Of a DNA stretch of 64,000 nucleotides, positions 1 to 8,066 are shown in pieces (the stretch's first letter is position 1; each line of letters starts with the position of its first letter). The position numbers and the translations under genes are program-made. Source of the stretch: JBCCGI01 sp039029355 (GTDB lineage: Bacteria; Planctomycetota; UBA1135; GCA-002686595); NCBI GenBank assembly GCA_039029355.1, contig JBCCGI010000035.1, positions 16,203 to 80,202 on the forward strand, written 5' to 3'. The notes under the pieces were generated by a model. The model did not search any database. It was not told the DNA's origin and was given only the letters and a program-made list of their open reading frames with translations.

Positions 1-2
1 TC

Positions 3-2771
3 GACTCCGAGGCTACGCAGTTCGACCTCACGCTCTTCGCCCAGGAGACCGAAGAGGGGCTCCTCGCCGAGCTGACATACAACGTCACGCTGTTCGAGCC
101 CGCCTTCATCGAGCGGATGGGGCGCCACCTCACGCGCCTGCTCGAGCACCTGGGACGGTCACCCGAGCGCGAGCACGCGCTCGCCCCGTTGGTCTCCGAA
201 GACGAGCGCAGCGAGCGCGCCGCCGTCTGCGGTCCGGACGAGCCGGAGCCCTGGCTGCCGGTCCACCGCTCGTTCGAGCGTCAGGCCGCGGCAACCCCCG
301 ACCGCCGCGCGCTGGAGTGGGACACGGGCGAGCTCACCTTTGCCGAGCTCGACGCGCGCGTACGGCGGCTCGCCGCGGGCCTAGCAGCGCGCGGCGTGAG
401 CCGCGGGGATGTCGTGGGGCTCCACCTCGCGCGCTCGCCGGAGCAGCTCGTCGCCGTCCTCGCGGTGCTCCGCGCGGGAGCGGCGTACACGCCGCTCGAT
501 CCGGCCTACCCCGCCGAACGCATCGCGCTCGCGGTCGAAGACAGCGCACCGAAGCTGGTGCTGACCGATGCGGCCGCGCGCGACGGCCTGAACGTCCCCG
601 CGGCGTCCGTCGCGCAGGTGGAGCGAGAGGGACGCGACGGCGCGCCCGCACCCCCCGGCGTCGGCCCGGATGACCTGGCGTACGTGCTCTTCACGTCCGG
701 CTCGACCGGCCGGCCCAAGGGCGTGATGGTGCCGCACCGCGCGCTCGCAAACCACATGCGTTGGATGCAGGACGAGCTGCCGCTCGCGGCCGACGACCGC
801 GTGCTGCAGCGGACGTCGTTCGCGTTCGACGCGTCGGTGTGGGAGCTCTTCGGCCCGCCGCTCGCGGGGGCGACCCTGGTCCTCGCTCCGACGCGCGCGG
901 CGACCGACCTCGGCGAGCTGCGGCGCGCCCTCGCCGAACGAGCGATCACCGTGGTGCAGATGGTGCCGTCGCTGCTCGACGCCCTGCTCGAAGCCAGCGC
1001 GCTGGCCGGGTGCGAGGCGCTGCGCCGCGTCTTCTGCGGCGGCGAGGCGCTCTCGCCTCAGCTGGCGGCGCGGTTCTTCGCGCACAGCGACGCGCGGCTG
1101 ATCAACCTCTACGGCCCGACCGAAGCGTGCGTCGACAGCACCTGGCACGAGGTGACGGAGAACGACGTCGACACGGTGCCGATCGGACGCCCGATCCACG
1201 GCGCCGCGTGCCACGTCGTCGACGCGAACGGCATGCCGGTGCCGGACGGCATCCCCGGCGAGCTGTGGCTGGGCGGGCGCGGCCTGGCTCTGGGCTATCG
1301 CAACCGCCCGGCGGAGACGGGCACCCGCTTCGTGCCCGATCCCTGGAACGGTCGCGGCACACGGCTCTACCGCACCGGCGACCGCGTCCGCTGGAACGAC
1401 CAGGGGCAACTCGAATACCTCGGGCGCGTCGACCGCCAGCTGAAGATCAACGGCGTGCGCATCGAGGCGGGCGAGATCGAACACGCGCTCGCGTCGCATC
1501 CGGACGTGCGCACCTGCGCGGTGGCACGCGACGGTGAGGACGGGACCCTCGCGGCGTACGTGGTCCCCCACGGCGCGGCCGCGCCGGAGGCCACCGCGCT
1601 GACGGAGTGGATGGAGCGCCGGCTGCCGCCGCCCGTGGTGCCGCGCCGCGTTGTGCTGCTCGACGAGCTGCCGCTCAGCCCGAACGGGAAGGTCGACCTG
1701 GACGCGCTGCCGCGGGCCGGTGGCGCTCCGCGCGCGCCGCGCACTCCGCCGCGCAACGACCTCGAGCGGCGCCTCGCCCGCATCTTCGAGCAGGTGCTTG
1801 GAGTGGCCGACGTCTCGGTCCACGACAACTACTACGAGCTCGGCGGCGAGTCGCTGCGCGGGTTGCGGCTGGCCGCGCTCTGCGAGGCCGAGGCGATCCC
1901 CGTCACGATCGACGACCTGCCGCGGCACCCCACGGTGGCCGAGCTGGCGCGCGCGGCCGCGAAGCGCTCGGACGGCGAACGGGCGAAGGCCGAGGATGAG
2001 GGGTGGCCGCTGGTGCCGCTGAAGCCCGGCGGAACGCGCGCACCGCTCTTCCTCGTGCACCCGATGGAGGGAACCGTGGACGGCTTGGCGCTGCTCGCCG
2101 GCCGGTTGGGCGCCGACCGCTCCGTCATCGGCGTCGAGGCGCTCGCGCTGCGCGCGGAGGGTTTCGTCGCGAGGAGCCTCGAGGAGCTCGCCGATCGTTA
2201 CCTCGAGGCGATCCGACGCGCACACCCCGGCGGACCGATCCACCTGGCCGGCTGGTCGATGGGAGCGCGCATGGTCGCGGCGATGGCGGCTGCACTAGAG
2301 CGCGACGGCGAGGCGCCGGGTTTCGTGGGCCTGATCGACCCCGGGCCGCTCGACTTCGACGTGGGGCACTACCGCGCGCCCGGCCTGCCGGATCTAACCG
2401 GCCTGGCGGAGGACGTGCTCGCCGACGGCGAAGAGCAAGCGATCGATGCGCTGCTGGCCACGCCGGCCGCCGCGGCGTGGCTCGCGGGCTACCCCGACGC
2501 GCGCCGCGCCCGTCGACTCGCGCGGGCGCTGCTGCGGCACGCCGCGCTCCTACGCCCGTATCGCCCGCAGCCGCTGCGCGCGGCGTTCACGGTGTTCGTG
2601 GCCGAGGGCGAGCCCGCAAACCAAGGCACGCAGGGGAGCGCCGAGTGGGCGCGGCTGTCGGAGCATTCGAGCGTCGAGCGCCTACCCGGCTCACACTTCG
2701 ACCTCGTGCAGCCTCCGTACGTGGGCGCGCTCGCGCGTCGCCTGCTCGCGGCCCTGCACGGCCGACCATAG
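3..2771 (+). CDS. Nonribosomal peptide synthetase, terminal module (C-A-PCP-TE), 5' truncated by window edge
   Basis: The reading frame is already open at base 3, so the gene begins upstream. The first ~45 codons read as the end of a condensation domain (FDLTLF, then YNVTLF). An adenylation domain follows with FTSGSTGRPKGV, FDASVWE, NLYGPTE, GELWLGGRGLALGY, YRTGD, GRVDRQLKINGVRIE and the lysine motif SPNGKVD. By hand alignment to PheA the specificity residues read D-A-W-Q-F-G-L-V-D-K, nearly the classical glutamine code. Next comes a carrier domain (GGESLRGL, Ser for the phosphopantetheine arm) and a type I thioesterase with GWSMG, Asp in IDPGP and His in GSHFD, so this module ends the assembly line by hydrolysis or cyclisation. 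It converges on the next gene with 7 bases between stop codons. Domain calls are firm; the substrate is inference, and the placement of the fifth and sixth code residues depends on a one-residue gap. Confidence 0.95.
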   Translation, partial: DSEATQFDLTLFAQETEEGLLAELTYNVTLFEPAFIERMGRHLTRLLEHLGRSPEREHALAPLVSEDERSERAAVCGPDEPEPWLPVHRSFERQAAATPDRRALEWDTGELTFAELDARVRRLAAGLAARGVSRGDVVGLHLARSPEQLVAVLAVLRAGAAYTPLDPAYPAERIALAVEDSAPKLVLTDAAARDGLNVPAASVAQVEREGRDGAPAPPGVGPDDLAYVLFTSGSTGRPKGVMVPHRALANHMRWMQDELPLAADDRVLQRTSFAFDASVWELFGPPLAGATLVLAPTRAATDLGELRRALAERAITVVQMVPSLLDALLEASALAGCEALRRVFCGGEALSPQLAARFFAHSDARLINLYGPTEACVDSTWHEVTENDVDTVPIGRPIHGAACHVVDANGMPVPDGIPGELWLGGRGLALGYRNRPAETGTRFVPDPWNGRGTRLYRTGDRVRWNDQGQLEYLGRVDRQLKINGVRIEAGEIEHALASHPDVRTCAVARDGEDGTLAAYVVPHGAAAPEATALTEWMERRLPPPVVPRRVVLLDELPLSPNGKVDLDALPRAGGAPRAPRTPPRNDLERRLARIFEQVLGVADVSVHDNYYELGGESLRGLRLAALCEAEAIPVTIDDLPRHPTVAELARAAAKRSDGERAKAEDEGWPLVPLKPGGTRAPLFLVHPMEGTVDGLALLAGRLGADRSVIGVEALALRAEGFVARSLEELADRYLEAIRRAHPGGPIHLAGWSMGARMVAAMAAALERDGEAPGFVGLIDPGPLDFDVGHYRAPGLPDLTGLAEDVLADGEEQAIDALLATPAAAAWLAGYPDARRARRLARALLRHAALLRPYRPQPLRAAFTVFVAEGEPANQGTQGSAEWARLSEHSSVERLPGSHFDLVQPPYVGALARRLLAALHGRP

Positions 2772-2778
2772 CCCGAAG

Positions 2779-4089
2779 TCAGAACGCCCGCGGGAGCCCC
2801 TCGGCATCGAGGTGCGCCAGGAGCAGCTCCGCCACGCGCCGCGACCCCGCCTCGTTGAAGTGGCAGTCGTCGAAGAAGAAGCTCGGGTCGCCGTTCATCG
2901 ACGACAGGTCGACGCACGGCACGTCCAGCTCGCGGCACGTTTCGGCGAGCGCGACGTTGAAGCGGTCCATCCCGTCGCGCAGCGGCCCCGAGCCGAGGAA
3001 CACCCCGGGCTCGAGCTGCCCGAGCCACAGGAGCGCCTCGGCGTCCGCCGGCAGGTCGCGCCGGTAGAGCACCGGCTGCGTCAGGAACAGGCAGGCGACG
3101 CCCTTCTCGTGGCAGGCCTCGACCAGGCGGCGTACGCGGTCGCGGTACTCGCTCAGCGCGCGCTCGAGCTCCGGCGGCGCCTCGGAGTGCTGCGCCGCGG
3201 CGCGCAGGTCGCGCTTGAGCTGGATGTTCTCGCCGAAGGAGTCGAGCGTGTCGAGCAGACGGCGTTCGGCGCGCCAACGCGCCAGCTCGAAGGCCAGCAG
3301 CGCCAGCGACGAACGGCGCCAGAGCGGCGGTGGCCCGTACTCCATCCCGCCGACCACCGCGCGCCCGCCGTCGTTGAAGCCGACCAGGAAGACGACGCAG
3401 TCCATCTCGTCGACGATCGCCGCGCGCTCGACGAAGGGGACGTGCTCGATGGTCGAGAAGGCGCTGATCCCGGCCCCGCCAACCCACACCGGCGGCGCGC
3501 CGTCGCGCGCGTTCATCGCCCCCATCAGCAACGTCGGCCAGGACTCGGAGTCGTCGAGGTAGACGCACTCGGTCGTGCTTCCGCCGACACACAGGATCCG
3601 CAGCGCCTGGTCGCGCTCCGGCAGCTCGGGGCCGCGCAGCCCCTCGGAGCTCGTTCGGTAGAGCGAATCGCCGAACACGCCGGGGAAGAGCTGCGCCTCG
3701 GGGCGGAACATCACCTCCAGGTTCGCCGGGCGCCGGTGCAGACGCGTCCACTCATCCAGCTTCACCCGCGTGATGGCCTCGGACGCGGCGCACCCTCCGA
3801 TCAGCGCGAAGGCCGCGAGCGGAAGCTGAACCGAGCGAGCGCCGAGGAACGCGCGGAAACGCGCCGAGAGCGCGAGGGCTAGCGGCACCAATGGAGACGC
3901 CAGCGCGATCGCAAACACCGCGACGAAGGCGCCGGGCAGCAGGTCCGCGCTGGGCGGCCGCCAGCCGCGCGCCCAGGCCAGCGACGTGTCGGCGAGGAAC
4001 AGCAGCGGCAGCGCGAGGAGCGCGAGCAGCCCCGGCACGAACGAGGCGCGGCGCGCGCCGCCTTTGGAGGTCTCGGCCCGTCGGTCCAC
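2779..4089 (-). CDS. Membrane-anchored SGNH/GDSL-type hydrolase
   Basis: A 436-residue protein. The first ~110 residues hold several hydrophobic stretches (near 18-35, 48-70 and 88-103) that look like membrane segments. The rest is an SGNH hydrolase fold: GGSTTE carries the nucleophile Ser, VGGAG gives the oxyanion Gly, GFND gives the Asn, and DDCHFN near the C terminus gives the Asp/His pair. Enzymes of this family cleave or transfer ester-linked acyl groups, here probably at the outer face of a membrane. The gene sits 3 bases downstream of the methyltransferase gene on the same strand and so is probably last in the FAAL/desaturase/ACP transcription unit. It may modify or release the lipid part of the product. 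It could also be an unrelated cell-envelope acyl hydrolase; no substrate can be read from the sequence. Confidence 0.8.
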   Translation of the reverse strand: MDRRAETSKGGARRASFVPGLLALLALPLLFLADTSLAWARGWRPPSADLLPGAFVAVFAIALASPLVPLALALSARFRAFLGARSVQLPLAAFALIGGCAASEAITRVKLDEWTRLHRRPANLEVMFRPEAQLFPGVFGDSLYRTSSEGLRGPELPERDQALRILCVGGSTTECVYLDDSESWPTLLMGAMNARDGAPPVWVGGAGISAFSTIEHVPFVERAAIVDEMDCVVFLVGFNDGGRAVVGGMEYGPPPLWRRSSLALLAFELARWRAERRLLDTLDSFGENIQLKRDLRAAAQHSEAPPELERALSEYRDRVRRLVEACHEKGVACLFLTQPVLYRRDLPADAEALLWLGQLEPGVFLGSGPLRDGMDRFNVALAETCRELDVPCVDLSSMNGDPSFFFDDCHFNEAGSRRVAELLLAHLDAEGLPRAF

Positions 4090-4092
4090 GGG

Positions 4093-4977
4093 TCAGCCGG
4101 CCCCGACCGATCCGCGCCCGCCCTCGCGTCGGAACGAGATGCGGTGCAGCTGGATCTTGCCCGTGTGGAAGCCGATGACGGCCATCTTGAGGTAGGTCTC
4201 GTAGCGCTGCACCGTCTCCGGTCCCACGAGCTCGACCGCCTCAGTTCGCTGCGCGCGCAGGTTCGCGAGCCAGCGGCGGCACGTGCGCTCGTATCCAGCA
4301 CGGTCGTTGTGCTGCGCCACGACCTCGAACCCCTCCTCCGCCGCCTCGATGATCTCGGAGACGAACGGCAGGTCGGACTCGGGGAAGACCTGGCTCTCGA
4401 TGAAGCCGCTCGAGCGCGCCTCGCCCGTGTGGCCCCACGTGATCGTCTGGATCGCTAGTCCACCGCCCGGCACGAGCCAGTCGCGAGTGCGCGAGAAGAA
4501 GTCGCGGTAGCGTGCCACCTTCTGGGCGCGCGTCAGCCCCGGCCGCGCGAAGGCCTCGAAGGCGGCCACCGAGATCACCGCGTCGTACGGGGCGTCGGGC
4601 CGGTGGTCGAACCAGTTCTCCAACCGCACGTCAACACGCGGATCGCCGAGCGCGGACACGTGCGCGAGCTGCCGCTCGGACAGCGTCAGCCCCACGACGC
4701 GCTCGACCCCCGCGTGGTCGACGAGCCGCCGGATCATCGAGCCCCAGCCGAAGCCGATCTCGAGCACCCTCCCCGCCCCTCGCGCCCTCGCCTGGTCGAT
4801 GTGGTAGTCGAGCTTGCGCTCCTGCGCCGCCTGCAGGGTGTCGTCCGGACCGTCCCAAAGCGCGCCGCTGTACGTGACCGTCGGGTCGAGCCACAGCGCG
4901 TAGAAGTCGTTGCCGACGTCGTAGTGGTGCTGGATCGCCTGCGTCGAGGCTCCGCCGTAGGTCTCGCCGGACGGCAT
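4093..4977 (-). CDS. Cyclopropane-fatty-acyl/mycolic-acid-type SAM methyltransferase
   Basis: A 294-residue SAM-dependent methyltransferase of the cyclopropane synthase / mycolic acid methyltransferase family. It shows HHYDVGNDFYALWL, the SAM loop LEIGFGWGS, the FEAF stretch that in homologues holds the active-site Glu (the usual following His is Ala here), and a family-typical C terminus (YLKMAVIGFHTGK). These enzymes methylate or cyclopropanate double bonds of lipid acyl chains, or add mid-chain methyl groups. The start is the ATG at 4977 because it overlaps the ACP stop in TGATG, a translational-coupling arrangement; a longer frame upstream only shadows the ACP. Lying directly behind a desaturase and a free ACP, it plausibly acts on an ACP-bound unsaturated chain rather than on phospholipid. 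That last point is inference. Confidence 0.85.
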   Translation of the reverse strand: MPSGETYGGASTQAIQHHYDVGNDFYALWLDPTVTYSGALWDGPDDTLQAAQERKLDYHIDQARARGAGRVLEIGFGWGSMIRRLVDHAGVERVVGLTLSERQLAHVSALGDPRVDVRLENWFDHRPDAPYDAVISVAAFEAFARPGLTRAQKVARYRDFFSRTRDWLVPGGGLAIQTITWGHTGEARSSGFIESQVFPESDLPFVSEIIEAAEEGFEVVAQHNDRAGYERTCRRWLANLRAQRTEAVELVGPETVQRYETYLKMAVIGFHTGKIQLHRISFRREGGRGSVGAG

Positions 4978-5261
4978 CAGGCCACGCCTCCGGTCGTCGA
5001 CAGCTCGGCCAGGTGCGCGGCCAGCTCGTTGATCGTCGGGTGGTCGTACGCGACGGTCGGGTCGAGGTCGAAGCCAAGCCACTGCTCGAGGTCGCCGGTC
5101 ATCCCGACGGCGGCCGACGAGTCGATGCCGTAGCGTTCGAAGGGCACGGTCGCATCGATGTCGGCCGCGGGCAGCTTGAGGATCTCGGCCACGTACGTGA
5201 CGAGCCAAAGCTGGACGTCGGCGACGCTCTTCGCCGCTTGCCGGTCTTGTTCGATCTCCAT
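4977..5261 (-). CDS. Free-standing acyl carrier protein
   Basis: A 94-residue carrier protein with the phosphopantetheine attachment motif YGIDSS near residues 44-49, acidic helix residues after it, and YDHPTINELAAHL at the end, as in PKS-type ACPs. The start is the ATG at 5261, with a GAGAGG ribosome-binding site just upstream; the frame stays open further up but only as antisense of the desaturase. It lies 56 bases after the desaturase gene and overlaps the methyltransferase start by one base. With the fatty acyl-AMP ligase and desaturase encoded just upstream it forms the trio expected for loading a free fatty acid onto ACP and modifying it there. It is not the FabD/FabF-type ACP of primary metabolism, judging by its motif and context. 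Confidence 0.9.
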   Translation of the reverse strand: MEIEQDRQAAKSVADVQLWLVTYVAEILKLPAADIDATVPFERYGIDSSAAVGMTGDLEQWLGFDLDPTVAYDHPTINELAAHLAELSTTGGVA

Positions 5262-5317
5262 CTCGGTTCCTCTCCGAATCTCTGCGGTAGGTCTCGCTTC
5301 CACGGGGAAGGAGCGAC

Positions 5318-6259
5318 TCAACCCGGCGGCGTCTTTCCGGCGCCGACTCCCTTCACCCCTACGGCAAGGCCGAGGAGAGCGAGGGTCGCGACGACCAGGT
5401 AGCCGACGTCGAGCTGCCACCAACGCAGGCCGAACCTCGCGGACGAGGGATACGCGTGGTGGTTGTTGTGCCAGCCTTCGCCGAACGTGGCGAGGGCCAA
5501 CGGGTAGTTGTTCCTGCTGCGATCGCGCGTGTCGAACGCGCGCCGTCCGAGGGCGTGCCCGAGCGAGTTGATGCTGCACGTCGCGTGGAAGCCCGCGAAC
5601 TGCCGCGCGAGGCCGCCCCAGATGAGCCCCTGAAGCGCCGCTCCCCAGCCGCCGTGGACGAGCCCCCACAGCACGGCCGGCGCGAGCAGCCCCGCCAGCA
5701 CGAGCAGCGGGTAGCCGCGGTTGAGCCGGCGCGCCAGAGGATCGCCGAGCAGGTCGCGCGCGAACACGGCCGAGTTCGGCAGCTCGCTGTTCAGGAGCCA
5801 TCCCATGTGCGCGTGCCACAGGCCGAGCGCGCGCTGGCGACCGGTCTCGCCGGCGAGGTGCGGCGAGTGCGGGTCGCCTTCGCGGTCGCTCTTCTGGTGG
5901 TGGGCGCGATGCGTCGCGACCCAGGAGACCAGCGGCCCGTGCCCCGCCATCGAGCCCGCGACGCCGAGCGCCGCGCGCACGGCAAGCGGCGCGTCGAAGG
6001 CGCGGTGCGTGAAGAAGCGATGGTAGCCGACCGAGATCCCGATGCCCGTCAACGCGTACATCGCGGCGAACAGCAGCACCTCGCCCCAGCCGGAGCTCCC
6101 GGAGACCAGCAGGATCACGGCCACCGCGAACCCGGCGCCCGACACGCCGTTGAGGCCGAGCACGAAGCGGCGCTTCACGGCCTGGATGCGCGGACTCGAT
6201 ACCGTGGCGGACGGGCGCGCGGCCCGCGCCGAACGCTCGATGCTCGGGGCCTGGCTCAT
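5318..6259 (-). CDS. Membrane fatty acyl desaturase (acyl-CoA delta-9 / JamB-like)
   Basis: A 313-residue integral membrane desaturase. Three histidine boxes that bind the di-iron centre are present: HRFFTH (80-85), HRAHH (117-121) and HNNHH (264-268). Hydrophobic segments flank them near residues 33-52, 62-78, 95-112 and 185-205. Family members insert a double bond into an acyl-CoA or acyl-ACP chain. The ATG at 6259 is chosen over an in-frame start 42 bases upstream because it forms a 4-base ATGA overlap with the stop of the fatty acyl-AMP ligase gene. The order ligase, desaturase, ACP is the same as in the JamABC type of terminal-alkyne cassette, so terminal or internal desaturation of an ACP-bound chain is a reasonable guess. 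Whether it makes an alkene or an alkyne cannot be told here. Confidence 0.9.
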   Translation of the reverse strand: MSQAPSIERSARAARPSATVSSPRIQAVKRRFVLGLNGVSGAGFAVAVILLVSGSSGWGEVLLFAAMYALTGIGISVGYHRFFTHRAFDAPLAVRAALGVAGSMAGHGPLVSWVATHRAHHQKSDREGDPHSPHLAGETGRQRALGLWHAHMGWLLNSELPNSAVFARDLLGDPLARRLNRGYPLLVLAGLLAPAVLWGLVHGGWGAALQGLIWGGLARQFAGFHATCSINSLGHALGRRAFDTRDRSRNNYPLALATFGEGWHNNHHAYPSSARFGLRWWQLDVGYLVVATLALLGLAVGVKGVGAGKTPPG

Positions 6260-8007
6260 CGAAGCTCCTCCAGACTTCCGCTCGCGACCAGGTCGCGGCA
6301 CGCGCCGCGCATCACCTTGCCGCTCGACGTCCGCGGGATCGCGGTCGCGCGTGTGAGTACGACGCGCTCGACGCGCAGCCCGTGGCGCTCGGCGACCGCC
6401 TCGGAGATGTCGCGCGCGAGCTCGCTCGTCTCCAGTCCGCGCACGGCTTCGCGGCGCACGGCCTGCACGACGACGACCGCGTCAGCGTCTTCGTCCGGGA
6501 GGAAGGCCGCGCCGCTCGCGGGCTCGAGCGCGGGATGGCAGCGCTCGACCGTGCGCTCGATGTCCTGCGGGTAGTGGTTGCTACCGCGCACCACGATGAG
6601 CTCCTTGCGCCGCCCGGTGACGAACGTCTCACCGCCGTGCACGAAGCCGAGGTCGCCGGTGCGGAGGTAGCGCTCCTCCGAGCCGTCGGCGAGCCGTGCG
6701 CCGAAGACCGGCGCGGATTCTTCCGGACGCCCCCAGTAGCCGGCGGCGACGGTCGAGCCACGGACCCAGAGCTCGCCGACCTCGGACTCGGCGCAGGGAA
6801 CGCAGCGTCCGGGGTCGACGACGCGCAGCTCGAGGTCGCCAAAGGTGCTCCCGCACCCCACGAGCGTCCTCCCGCGCGGGTCGCTCACGTCACGCGCAAC
6901 CGCCCGGCCGCCGCGCAGCTCGGTCGCGTCGAAACGCCCGCGGCGCAGCTCGCCCGGCCGGCTGGGTCCGACCACGAACAGCGTCGCTTCGGCCAGTCCG
7001 TAGCACGGATAGAACGCACGGTCCGAGAAGCCCTGGGGCGCGAACGTGCGGCGGAAGTCCTCGAGCGTGTCGGCGCGGATCGGTTCGGAGCCGTTGAACG
7101 CCACCCGCCAGCTACGCAGGTCGAGCCGCGCGCGCTCCTCGGGCGCGATCCGCCGCGTGCAGAGCGCGTACGCGAAGTCGGGTCCTCCGCTGATCGTCGC
7201 CCGATAGCGGCTGACCGCCCGCAGCCAACGCGCCGGGCGCTGGATGAAGTAGAGCGGTGGAAACAGCACCACGGGGAAGCCGGTGAAGAGCGGCTCGAGC
7301 ACGCCGCCGATCAGCCCCATGTCGTGGTACGGCGGCAGCCAGATCACCCCGCGGTCGTCCGGGCCCAGGCCGTAGCAGTCGCGGATCATGGCCAGGTTGC
7401 CGAGCAGGTTGCGGTGCGTGACGATCACGCCCCGCGGGTGGCCGGTGGATCCGGATGTGTATTGAAGGAAGGCGGGCGAGTCGCCGTCGATCCGTGGGGC
7501 TCGCCACGCCTCCGGGCGCCCGCCGTCGTGGTCGTCCATCACGATCCAGCGCACGTCCCGGGCGTCGTCGAGCAGCTCGCGCACGTGCGGCAACAGCTCG
7601 GGCGAACCGATCACCGCGCGCGCGCCCGCATCGTCGAGGATGCGCGCCAGCCGCTCGGCAGCCGGGCGCACGCGGCGCCGATGGGGTGGGTAGGCCGGCA
7701 CGGGAACGGCGCCGGCGTAGATGCAGCCGAGGAAGGCGAGCACGTAGCTCGCACCCGGCGGCAGCAAGAGAAGCACCGGCTTGCCCTCGAGCCCTCCGCG
7801 CTGGAGCCCGGCCGCGATCGAGCGCGCGCGCTCGTCGAGTGTGCGGTAGTCGAACGCCGCCTCGGTCGCCTCGCCATCCGCGAGGCACGTGATCGCCTCA
7901 CGCCGAGGCTGATCGCGCGCGCGCCGCCGCAACACGTCGAGCAGCGTGCCGGAAGCGGGTGCCGCCGTGCGCGATCCCCACGCCTTCGTCGCCGGTTCGC
8001 GCTTCAT
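6256..8007 (-). CDS. Fatty acyl-AMP ligase (FAAL)
   Basis: A 583-residue adenylate-forming enzyme of the FAAL branch. It shows the P-loop YTSGSTGHPRGV, the HDMGLIGGVLEPLF segment typical of FAALs, the YGLAEATLF motif, LRTGDLGF, and ELIVVRGSNHYPQDIE near the C terminus. FAALs activate a free fatty acid as acyl-AMP and pass it to an acyl carrier protein rather than to CoA. The ATG at 8007 has a GAGGTG ribosome-binding site 8 bases upstream. The gene heads a minus-strand unit with the desaturase (4-base overlap), ACP and methyltransferase, so it most likely charges that ACP. A divergent gene starts 60 bases away, so the short gap at 8008-8066 must hold promoters for both directions; no clear -35/-10 pair is seen there. 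Confidence 0.93.
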   Translation of the reverse strand: MKREPATKAWGSRTAAPASGTLLDVLRRRARDQPRREAITCLADGEATEAAFDYRTLDERARSIAAGLQRGGLEGKPVLLLLPPGASYVLAFLGCIYAGAVPVPAYPPHRRRVRPAAERLARILDDAGARAVIGSPELLPHVRELLDDARDVRWIVMDDHDGGRPEAWRAPRIDGDSPAFLQYTSGSTGHPRGVIVTHRNLLGNLAMIRDCYGLGPDDRGVIWLPPYHDMGLIGGVLEPLFTGFPVVLFPPLYFIQRPARWLRAVSRYRATISGGPDFAYALCTRRIAPEERARLDLRSWRVAFNGSEPIRADTLEDFRRTFAPQGFSDRAFYPCYGLAEATLFVVGPSRPGELRRGRFDATELRGGRAVARDVSDPRGRTLVGCGSTFGDLELRVVDPGRCVPCAESEVGELWVRGSTVAAGYWGRPEESAPVFGARLADGSEERYLRTGDLGFVHGGETFVTGRRKELIVVRGSNHYPQDIERTVERCHPALEPASGAAFLPDEDADAVVVVQAVRREAVRGLETSELARDISEAVAERHGLRVERVVLTRATAIPRTSSGKVMRGACRDLVASGSLEELR

Positions 8008-8066
8008 TTTCGAACACCTCGTTTCCTGCGCCGTACAGCTCGATACTGGAGTGCAGATCCAAAGCG

